The position numbers and the translations under genes were made by a program. Of a DNA stretch of 5,756 bases, positions 1 to 5,640 are shown in pieces. The stretch spans positions 1 through 5,756 of the forward strand of contig JAXGVG010000117.1 of NCBI GenBank assembly GCA_040773965.1. The letters run 5' to 3'. The notes under the pieces were generated by a model that saw nothing but the letters and a program-made list of their open reading frames with translations, was not told the origin of the DNA and did no database searches. Source of the stretch: JAXGVG01 sp040773965 (GTDB lineage: Bacteria; Pseudomonadota; Alphaproteobacteria; UBA9219). Positions within the stretch are counted from its first letter, which is position 1; each line of letters starts with the position of its first letter.

Positions 1-284
1 ATTTGATAAATCAACACCTGGAGGGCGATAAAGTTGGCGCCGTAGGCCAGCGCGAAAACGGCTAGGAAACGCATAATTTCCTTATGGCTCTTGCTGGCGC
101 TTTCAAAAGTATAAAATTTGTTCAGAAAATAAGACAAGAATAATCCCACGGCGTATCCGGCGACATTGCTTAATTCCGGGCTAAGCCCGGCCCCATACAT
201 ACACGCAAAGATGACGGCATAGCCCAAAAGCGTATTCAATACGCCGACGACGAGAAAACGCGAGAATTGTTTTGTGGCGGTCAT
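1..284 (-). CDS. GtrA family membrane protein, C-terminus beyond the window edge
   Basis: The first 94 residues are visible and the frame stays open to the left edge. The N-terminus carries the family pattern RFLVVGVLNTLLGY (residues 9-22), followed by NVAGYAVGLFLSYFLNKFYTF (about 40-60) with the conserved Asn and aromatic residues. Three hydrophobic membrane helices are seen at about 9-30, 35-56 and 69-90; the family normally has four in about 120-150 residues, so roughly one helix is missing. GtrA proteins are small inner-membrane proteins thought to flip undecaprenyl-phosphate-linked sugars, usually paired with a GtrB-type glycosyltransferase, and such an enzyme is encoded at 3039-3986. 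The ATG overlaps the stop of the deacetylase gene in an ATGA junction, and AGGA lies 6 bases upstream, which fixes the start. Family assignment is firm; the substrate is unknown. Confidence 0.9.
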   Translation of the reverse strand, partial: MTATKQFSRFLVVGVLNTLLGYAVIFACMYGAGLSPELSNVAGYAVGLFLSYFLNKFYTFESASKSHKEIMRFLAVFALAYGANFIALQVLIYQ

Positions 285-1156
285 GCCTTTTCCTGAGACA
301 GCATGGAGGCCAAGCGTGAAGCCTCATTATACTCGTTGTCGCGTTCCGGCGAACAGCTCGCTTGAGCGAGAAATTCACGGTCTTTCCAGCGTCCTCGCTC
401 GTCGTTCGTGGCGCGGCCTACATGAAACATAATCTCGATTTCATCGAGTCCCTTGCGTTGCGCGGCGTTAATGCCCGCCATGGCGGCCTCGGCGCTCATA
501 TGGCCGCTGTAGAGAACGCCGACCATGCGCGGCGGCCAGGTCAGGTTATAATGGCGGGCAACGGGGATCGCCAGAAAGGCGCAAATGCGCAAAACCAGAT
601 GTTTGATAACATTCAAAATATAGAAGGGCGCGATCAAATCTTTTTTTCGCACGGCAAAAAAAGGCTCATGAACGATACGTATGGAAGGAATGCGACATTC
701 CTCGGCTAGTTTCGCGGCGATGGGGAAAAGAAAAGGCAGCATGTGAACATGAACATGGCTGTCGATGGTGGTTAGTGTTCGCGGCTGGATAAGCCGTTGT
801 ACAGCCTGAATTTGGGCCCGCCATTCAATCTCGACTTGTTCCGCAAGGCTTTTGCGGTCGATGAGCCAAAGCTTCAACAGGGAGCCGAATGTATGGCACA
901 GGTTGCCATGCTTGTCGGCCAGAAGGGGAACGCGATAAGCCGGCGCGCAACTTGCGCCCTCGGATAGATTAAGATGACAGGCAAGACGCGCGGGCCGCGC
1001 GGCATTTCCCCCCAAGGTCTGAGCGAGGTGAATGGTCGCCTCGCCATTCGCAAATATGCTAAAACCCGTCAACACGCCTTTAAGCCACAGAGAAAGAACA
1101 CGATGCGTCGCATGCTCTGTGTTTCCCGTGTCGTCCGAGTGGATATGAACAATCAT
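281..1156 (-). CDS. YdjC/ChbG-family carbohydrate deacetylase
   Basis: This is a 291-residue protein of the usual family length. It shows the ordered family motifs: HSDDTG at residues 6-11 (normally NADDFG), HLNLSEG at 61-67, DSHVHVH at 132-138 and EIMFHVG at 241-247 (normally HPG). The Asp and His residues expected to bind metal and catalyse are all present. Known members remove N-acetyl groups from sugars: ChbG acts on chitooligosaccharides and Francisella NaxD on undecaprenyl-phosphate-GalNAc. With a GT2 enzyme and GtrA alongside, a NaxD-like role on a lipid-linked sugar is the better inference, but it is not proven. No signal peptide or clear transmembrane helix is evident, so it is probably cytoplasmic. 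A GTG start at 1192 is possible, but ATG at 1156 is preferred: the conserved fold begins there and it forms an ATGA overlap with the methyltransferase stop. AGG lies 8 bases upstream, a modest ribosome site. Confidence 0.9.
   Translation of the reverse strand: MIVHIHSDDTGNTEHATHRVLSLWLKGVLTGFSIFANGEATIHLAQTLGGNAARPARLACHLNLSEGASCAPAYRVPLLADKHGNLCHTFGSLLKLWLIDRKSLAEQVEIEWRAQIQAVQRLIQPRTLTTIDSHVHVHMLPFLFPIAAKLAEECRIPSIRIVHEPFFAVRKKDLIAPFYILNVIKHLVLRICAFLAIPVARHYNLTWPPRMVGVLYSGHMSAEAAMAGINAAQRKGLDEIEIMFHVGRATNDERGRWKDREFLAQASCSPERDNEYNEASRLASMLSQEKA
291..294 (-). promoter_or_regulatory. Ribosome binding site of the GtrA gene
   Basis: AGGA on the minus strand sits 6 bases before the ATG at 284. 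It lies inside the end of the upstream deacetylase gene and supports the ATGA-overlap start. Confidence 0.6.
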
Positions 1157-2076
1157 GAATCTTGCCTGTTTTCCGAAAGACGCACGAAACACTCAAGCGC
1201 GCCTGAGGGCATGGGCATTTTCCATGATCGCGGAATGACGTTCGCGAAAGGAAGGCCGAAACGCTTGACCGTGTAAAATAACGAGTACATGAGGCAAACG
1301 GGATGGCAAGAAACAGGCGAGTCAGGCAACCCGGCTTTTCGAAGCGCCTGACGAAGGCACAGGCGCGCGCCGCCGAGGGAGGGCATGGTAAGATGCTCGC
1401 CCGGGTTTAAATATGGCCATTTCATGCCAAGGAGTTTTCGCGCCACGCTTCCGTAATTCGGCGTGACGAGATAGAGCAAGCCATTCTCGCCAAGCATGCG
1501 GACCATGTTTTCAACAAAAAGATCCGGACGGCTCACGTGCTCCCACACGGCCGTGGCATAGACAATATCGGCTTTACGCCCAATGATCTCATGAAACGTG
1601 GGCGAGGACAGGTCGACTTGCATCCACTCGACATTGGCCGGCAGTGACTCGGGACGCGCATGAAGATCGGTCGCCAATCCCGTTGAACAGGGATAGGCGG
1701 CCGCCATAAGCCGCGCCATTTCACCGGCTCCGGCGCCTGTCTCAATCCATGTGAAACGGCTTTCGGGAGTCAGTTGGTTAAGGACGCCCAGTCTTTTTAC
1801 GCAAGTGGGATGCCACAATTCTCCGCCATCGGGTCCCATGGCCTCGCGCGTGTCTTCGGGCAAGCCGTTCGTATAGCCTTCATAGAGAGCGGTGAGTTGT
1901 TCGGGCGTTGGCATGGGATAGGTTATGCCGGAGCCGCATGCCGGGCATTCATAAATGTCAAAGGGTCCATAGCCGGGTTTATAACGATGAAACACTTTTT
2001 CAAAGGCCGGCTTGAGCGATGGGCTGCCGCAATAAAAGCAATGACATGACGAAGCGATTGTTTGTTCAGAAACCAT
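1153..2076 (-). CDS. Zinc-ribbon class I SAM-dependent methyltransferase
   Basis: The 307-residue product has an N-terminal CxxC pair (C13, C16) and a second pair in ECPACGSG (C44, C47), forming a likely zinc ribbon. A Methyltransf_23-like Rossmann domain follows: motif I ETGAGAGEM at 112-120, D137 at the end of strand two for the ribose, ADIVYATAVWEHV at 169-181 as the post-II/motif IV region, and YLVTPNYGS at 202-210. The NPGEHLTMPS segment (224-233) matches the later P-x-E-H-L motif common in this group. Similar zinc-ribbon methyltransferases occur in O-antigen and sugar clusters and may methylate sugar or nucleotide-sugar hydroxyls. The acceptor here is not known. ATG at 2076 is chosen because GGAG lies 6 bases before it and only 11 bases overlap the upstream gene. 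An in-frame ATG at 2142 would add 22 residues of unlikely sequence and overlap by 77 bases. Confidence 0.88.
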   Translation of the reverse strand: MVSEQTIASSCHCFYCGSPSLKPAFEKVFHRYKPGYGPFDIYECPACGSGITYPMPTPEQLTALYEGYTNGLPEDTREAMGPDGGELWHPTCVKRLGVLNQLTPESRFTWIETGAGAGEMARLMAAAYPCSTGLATDLHARPESLPANVEWMQVDLSSPTFHEIIGRKADIVYATAVWEHVSRPDLFVENMVRMLGENGLLYLVTPNYGSVARKLLGMKWPYLNPGEHLTMPSLGGARLCLRQALRKAGLPDSPVSCHPVCLMYSLFYTVKRFGLPFANVIPRSWKMPMPSGALECFVRLSENRQDS

Positions 2077-3046
2077 CCCAGTCTCCACCAGTGCAAGCCC
2101 ACGGTTGGTTAATAACAGCTTCTGCTTCTGAGCCTTTGGCATTCCCCATCAGGATAAGGGGCCGGGGCATTATCTTTTCAGGAACTGGAAATAGGCCACG
2201 GTTTAACAGGCCAAAAACCGTCGAAGTCGTCGTCAGCGTGAGCGTGAAGAGGCATTTGTGTTCACGGCACCAGCTACCCACATGCAGAAAAAGCTCCTTT
2301 TCCACGGCGGGTAGGGTGGCAAAGCACTCCATGATAAGGGCAAAACGAAACCCGCGCATAGTGACAGGGCGCACAACGATAAAGCCATGGCAGCCGGTAT
2401 GATCTTCATGGATGAAAGACGTGTAAAGCGGCCTTAAGGGCGAAAAATAACGATGATTTAAATAGATCGCCGAGCGAAGGATCATCGCTTTACCGGCAGG
2501 AACGATCCGCATCGCCAGATCATCTTGGCCCGTTTCAAAACGCTCGATCCGGTTGATAGCGAAACGCGGCGAACGGCAGGGAAGGATTCCGGCAAAAAGT
2601 CTTTGCGAGGCGATTTTCTTCCAGCCAAGCTTGTGATAGGCGGGCGCGGCGTTGATGTTCGGATAACCGAAGCATATTTCGTTGTTTTCGAGAGAGGCGC
2701 TGATTGCTAGAATACACTTGTAAAACAGGCCTTTGCCGCGCGCGGAGGGATGTGTGGCTGAATCGCAAGCCTGCCAACCGAGAAGGGTTTTGTTTCCCTG
2801 AATAAGCGCTAACGGAAACGCGCTATTCATCGCGAGAAGGTTGCGATCTTTATCGCGTGCCTGGGCAACTTTCGCATAACCGAAGGGCTGTTCATATTTC
2901 CATTGATAATAATCGGCAACTTGTGTGGCGTTCAGCTCTTCTGATCCCGTCACAGCTTCGAAAGACTTGCGCTGCAGCCGGACGATTTCGCCGTAATCAA
3001 CCTTAACGGCATCGACTACATCGATAGAAAACAACGTTTCATTCAT
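2066..3046 (-). CDS. GNAT-family acyltransferase-like protein, probably double-domain
   Basis: The 326-residue product has a GNAT core in its N-terminal half. The acetyl-CoA pyrophosphate loop is seen as HPSARGKGL (residues 99-107), and the later signature CFGYPNINAAPAYHKLGWK (125-143) matches the 'GFPN...Y.KLGW' pattern of sugar-cluster acetyltransferases. The second half (about 195-326) looks like a degenerate second GNAT fold: NHRYFSP at 197-203, GFIVVRP at 221-227, LLNRGLFPVP at 280-289 and an ending WACTGGDWDGF. It has no obvious second CoA loop. Its neighbours suggest N- or O-acylation of an amino sugar or of a surface glycan, which is inference. ATG at 3046 overlaps the glycosyltransferase stop by 8 bases (ATGAATGA). 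A TTG at 3067 is possible but less likely. A GAGGAAG stretch lies 12 bases upstream, longer than ideal, so translational coupling probably matters. Confidence 0.8.
   Translation of the reverse strand: MNETLFSIDVVDAVKVDYGEIVRLQRKSFEAVTGSEELNATQVADYYQWKYEQPFGYAKVAQARDKDRNLLAMNSAFPLALIQGNKTLLGWQACDSATHPSARGKGLFYKCILAISASLENNEICFGYPNINAAPAYHKLGWKKIASQRLFAGILPCRSPRFAINRIERFETGQDDLAMRIVPAGKAMILRSAIYLNHRYFSPLRPLYTSFIHEDHTGCHGFIVVRPVTMRGFRFALIMECFATLPAVEKELFLHVGSWCREHKCLFTLTLTTTSTVFGLLNRGLFPVPEKIMPRPLILMGNAKGSEAEAVINQPWACTGGDWDGF
2083..2086 (-). promoter_or_regulatory. Ribosome binding site that decides the methyltransferase start
   Basis: GGAG on the minus strand is spaced 6 bases from the ATG at 2076. 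It is one of the two clearest Shine-Dalgarno sequences in the operon and favours this start over the upstream ATG at 2142. Confidence 0.65.
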
Positions 3047-3986
3047 GATGCGAAATATCTTCCTCAATTAGATAGCGCGGACGCCGCTTCACTTCTTCGT
3101 AGATGCCACCGATATACGCGCCCATGATGCCAAGCACGATGAGCTGCACGCCGCTGAACATGAGCAGGAAAATCGTAAGCGTCGTCCAGCCGCTGGGCGT
3201 CTCTTGCGAAAGGAAATAATTGACGAAAACCACAGCCATGAAGGCGACGGCTATGAAGGCGAACAACAAACCGGCGATAAGGCCGAGATGCAAGGGCTTG
3301 GTTGTAAAGGATAAAACGCCCGCAAGCGCCAGCTTGAGCATCCGGTACAGCGAGTATTTGGATTCCCCGGCAAAGCGTTTTTCGGCAGTGTATTCGATGC
3401 CGATTTGCTTGAAACCGATCCAGACGAACAGCCCGCGCATAAACATGTTCCGTTCCTCAAAGCGGGAAGCGAGGATTTTCGCCACGCGCGCGGAGATAAG
3501 CCGGAAATCGGCGGCGTTCGGGTTGATCGGTGTTTTCGACAGCCTGCCGAGCGCGTAATAGAAAAGGTTGCCCAGCGCTTTGCGCAGCTTGCTGGCGTCC
3601 TCCGTATCCTTTCGGACCGTGAAAACGACGTCGCATCCTTGCCGGTAATGCGCGACAAGTTCCGGAATTAGTTCCGGCGGATGCTGAAGATCGCTGTCCA
3701 TCATGACGATGGCGTCGGCGTCGAGGGAATTCTCAATGCCGGCCAGCAAGGACATCTGGTGGCCAAAGCGGGAGGAGAGAGCAAGAACGCGCGTTCGCGT
3801 ATCTTTGGCGGCGGCGTCGCGCAAAAGGGCCAGCGTGTTGTCCGTGGAGCGGTCGACGACGAACACGATCCGGGCCTCGACGTCTTCCATCTTGTCCAAT
3901 ACGGCGCGCGTCCGTTCGTGGAAAGAGAGGATGACCTGTTCTTCGTTGTAAACGGGCGTGACGATCGTGAGTTTGAGCTTCGGCAT
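3039..3986 (-). CDS. GtrB/DPM1-type GT2 glycosyltransferase with two C-terminal membrane helices
   Basis: This 315-residue protein has the typical length and order of bactoprenol-sugar synthases. The GT-A domain starts with LTIVTPVYNEE (6-16), then VVDRSTDNT (43-51, where the family usually has VDDGSTDNT), SSRFGHQMSLLAGI (71-84), the DxD metal-binding motif in MMDSDLQHPPE (95-105), ADFRLIS (159-165) and KRFAGESKYS (203-212). Two hydrophobic helices at about 234-258 and 268-292 anchor it to the inner membrane, and a basic KRRPRY tail follows. Relatives (GtrB, ArnC, FlmF2, DPM1) transfer a sugar from an NDP- or GDP-sugar to a polyprenyl phosphate on the cytoplasmic face. The donor cannot be read from the sequence. 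It starts 11 bases after the epimerase stop with a weak ribosome site, so it is probably coupled to that gene. Family call is secure, specificity is not. Confidence 0.93.
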   Translation of the reverse strand: MPKLKLTIVTPVYNEEQVILSFHERTRAVLDKMEDVEARIVFVVDRSTDNTLALLRDAAAKDTRTRVLALSSRFGHQMSLLAGIENSLDADAIVMMDSDLQHPPELIPELVAHYRQGCDVVFTVRKDTEDASKLRKALGNLFYYALGRLSKTPINPNAADFRLISARVAKILASRFEERNMFMRGLFVWIGFKQIGIEYTAEKRFAGESKYSLYRMLKLALAGVLSFTTKPLHLGLIAGLLFAFIAVAFMAVVFVNYFLSQETPSGWTTLTIFLLMFSGVQLIVLGIMGAYIGGIYEEVKRRPRYLIEEDISHHE

Positions 3987-3997
3987 GGCGGCGGATC

Positions 3998-4846
3998 TTA
4001 AAGACTCATAAGTTGGTTTGTGCGCGTCATATCAGCATAAATAACGGGCACATCATAGCCCGTCCGGTTCGAAAGGGACTCGGCCTCGCGGACAATCGAC
4101 ATGTCAAGTCCGTGCGCCGAAAGTATCCGCGCCAGCAAATCGCGCATAAGAACGGGCTCGCCGCTGGCGACGTTGTAAACCTGGCCCGCTTTTCCGTAGC
4201 GCGCGATGGCAAGGATCTGGCGCGACGCTTCTTCCAGAGAGACATAGTCCCGGATGGCCGAGAGCGGACCGACGTCGATGGTTTTGCGTTCGCTCGCCTG
4301 AAGGGCTCGGATTTGCTTTTGAATGCGGCCTATGAAGAGCCGTTCAGAAAGGTTGGGGCCGTCCAGATTGAAAATCCGCGCCACGACCGCGTCCGCGCCG
4401 AGGCCGGCGTAAAACCCTGCCAGTTGCGTCTGCCAGGCTTTTGTCAATCCATAGACGGACACGGGGTTCAGGATATGGTCTTCAGAAACAGGATTATCTT
4501 CCGGACGAATCACGCCGTATTCGGCAGCCGATCCGATAAGCACGATCCGCGCTTCCATTTTTGAAGTGAGCGCGAACGCGAGAAGATTCCGCGCCGCCTC
4601 GACGTTGAGGGCATAGGCTTCGGCAAAATCGTTCGTGAACGAGGCGGCAAGGTGAATGACAATATCGGGCTTCGCATCTGTTAGGGCTTTGGCCATTTGT
4701 TTCGGCTCGCGCACGTCGAGCGCGGCGCAGCCGCTCTCTGTGGCGCAATCGGTGGCCACGACGCGCGCGCCGTTTTCAGCCTTTAGCCGGGCCGTCAAAA
4801 CGCGGCCAAGTGCGCCATTCGCGCCGGTGATAAGGACTGTTTTCAT
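3998..4846 (-). CDS. NAD(P)-dependent sugar-nucleotide epimerase/reductase (extended SDR, RMD-like)
   Basis: The 282-residue product has an extended SDR fold: TGANGALG (7-14) binding the dinucleotide, D33 at the end of strand two, HLAASF (65-70), IGSAAEYG with catalytic S106, and YGLTK with the Y132/K136 pair. The sugar-binding half contains RIFNLDGPN (157-165), IRDYVSLEEA (198-207) and VYNVASGEP (223-231). This pattern, with RTGYDVPVIYAD near the end, most resembles GDP-4-dehydro-6-deoxy-mannose reductase (RMD). UDP-glucose 4-epimerase-like activity cannot be excluded. The protein ends at NQLMSL, apparently short of the LGW-P tail seen in RMD. ATG at 4846 is chosen because the Rossmann motif begins directly after it. 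An in-frame ATG at 4915 would add 23 residues encoded mostly by the REP palindrome (IPASAGMT), a known source of misannotated starts. No strong ribosome site is seen. Confidence 0.88.
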   Translation of the reverse strand: MKTVLITGANGALGRVLTARLKAENGARVVATDCATESGCAALDVREPKQMAKALTDAKPDIVIHLAASFTNDFAEAYALNVEAARNLLAFALTSKMEARIVLIGSAAEYGVIRPEDNPVSEDHILNPVSVYGLTKAWQTQLAGFYAGLGADAVVARIFNLDGPNLSERLFIGRIQKQIRALQASERKTIDVGPLSAIRDYVSLEEASRQILAIARYGKAGQVYNVASGEPVLMRDLLARILSAHGLDMSIVREAESLSNRTGYDVPVIYADMTRTNQLMSL

Positions 4847-4880
4847 GATTTCTATAACGCTCTCTGCAATCAACACCCCC

Positions 4881-4907
4881 GTCATACCGGCGGAAGCCGG
4901 TATCCAG
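4881..4907 (+). repeat. Left REP-like hairpin
   Basis: The stem TACCGGC pairs with GCCGGTA around the loop GGAA. The unit ends in ATCCAG. It carries an A-T pair where the right copy has T-A. Confidence 0.85.
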
Positions 4908-4908
4908 C

Positions 4909-4926
4909 GCCGCATGTCTATGCGGC
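4909..4926. repeat. Central inverted repeat between the REP units
   Basis: GCCGCAT (4909-4915) is perfectly complementary to ATGCGGC (4920-4926) around a 4-base GTCT loop. This gives a third hairpin within the element. Confidence 0.7.
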
Positions 4927-4958
4927 ATATGAGTCACATGGCGCGCGGACGCTCGACT

Positions 4959-4984
4959 CTGGATTCCGGCTTGCGCCGGAATGA
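4959..4984 (-). repeat. Right REP-like hairpin
   Basis: Read on the minus strand, the stem TTCCGGC pairs with GCCGGAA around the loop GCAA. It begins 11 bases after the nucleotidyltransferase stop codon. Confidence 0.85.
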
Positions 4985-4994
4985 AGTTAAAAAA

Positions 4995-5640
4995 TTAAAC
5001 GGCCACTTTGAGGGGGCTGGCTTCGGATTCGTCGATGCCGAGCTTTTCCAGAAGATCGTCAAAATGCTCGTCGGCGTATTGATAATCCTCGGGACGTCCG
5101 ATATCCAGCCAGTAACCCGTAAAGAAGTCGATGTTAATGCCTTGCTTGTTGGCCAGCCGGTCGATCATCAGGTTGTCGAACCCATAGGGCTCGCCGCGCG
5201 GAAGGGATTCGATAACCTTACGGTTGAAACAATAAATCCCCATGCTGACGTCAAAGTCATAAACCGGTTTTTCCTCGAACTGGCAAAGGCGACCGTCGGC
5301 GTCGCAGTGAAGAACGCCGAAATCGATGCGCTGTTGCCGCCGGTAAGCCGAAACGGAAACCTCGTTCCGCGCGTTGACGTGCCGGTTGAAAAAGCGCCGG
5401 TAGTCGAGATTACACAAAATGTCGCCGTTCATGACGAGGAAGTTTTCCGGCAAATCGTCGATCAGGGTAAGGGGGCCGATGGTGCTTAACGGTTTTTCCT
5501 CCAGCGAATAGTCGATCTTAATGCCGAACTGCGAGCCGTCGCCGAAATAGGCCATGATAAGGTTGGATAAGTGGTTTACGGCCAGAGTGATGTGATCGAA
5601 CCCGGCGTTGGTCAGTTGCATGATAATGACTTCGAGGATC
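4995..5640 (-). pseudogene. Sugar-1-phosphate nucleotidyltransferase, 5' part separated by an IS element
   Basis: The remaining part encodes ILEVII followed by 208 residues. It matches the downstream two thirds of the NTP_transferase fold: NAGFDHITLAVNHL, EEKPLSTIGPL (compare E-x-PLGTAGAL), VMNGDIL with the metal-binding Asp, RIDFGVL, FEEKP, SMGIYCF and GYWLDIGRPEDYQYA. Relatives include mannose-1-phosphate guanylyltransferase and heptose-1-phosphate guanylyltransferase (HddC type). The N-terminal GGxGTRLxP nucleotide-binding loop and the sugar-phosphate segment before PILEVII are absent, because homology stops exactly where the IS3-type end begins. The first ATG left is at 5621, with no ribosome site; a product from it could not bind NTP normally. 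The frame remains open through the IS end to the window edge but shows no start codon there. It was presumably the first visible gene of the operon before insertion. If the missing part lies beyond the IS, the gene is interrupted rather than deleted. Confidence 0.85.

Larger units (their letters stand above)
4881..4984. repeat. Facing pair of REP-like palindromes (BIME-like element)
   Basis: Two copies of a 26-base imperfect palindrome face each other, with 51 bases between them. One is on the plus strand and the other inverted, and they match at 23 of 26 positions. The unit is the widespread palindrome of the TCATTCCGGC-loop-GCCGGAATCCAG type. The element fills most of the gap between the broken nucleotidyltransferase and the epimerase. 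Such pairs can fold as RNA and affect mRNA stability or coupling, or be moved by RAYT transposases. Neither is shown here. No T-run follows a hairpin on the minus strand, so it is not a classical terminator. Confidence 0.85.

Noticed and set aside
362..709. Plus-strand reading frame over the deacetylase gene
   Set aside because: Lies antisense to conserved motifs of the deacetylase and shows no own homology pattern or ribosome site.
3039..3986. Naming the glycosyltransferase arnC or gtrB
   Set aside because: The family is clear but donor specificity cannot be read, and the VVDRSTD motif differs from the usual form, so no symbol was given.
4013..4564. Plus-strand reading frame of 183 codons
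   Set aside because: Complementary shadow of the epimerase gene, with no recognisable protein pattern.
4881..4984. CRISPR repeats
   Set aside because: Only two copies, inverted relative to each other, with palindromic stems; there is no direct repeat-spacer pattern.
4847..4994. Intrinsic terminator or promoter in the REP gap
   Set aside because: The hairpins are not followed by a T-run on the minus strand, and no -35/-10 pair with normal spacing was found upstream of the epimerase.
4656..5489. Long plus-strand reading frame of 277 codons
   Set aside because: It runs antisense to the epimerase and nucleotidyltransferase, passes through the REP pair (giving VIPAEAGIQ) and has no domain-like sequence; the minus-strand proteins have clear motifs.
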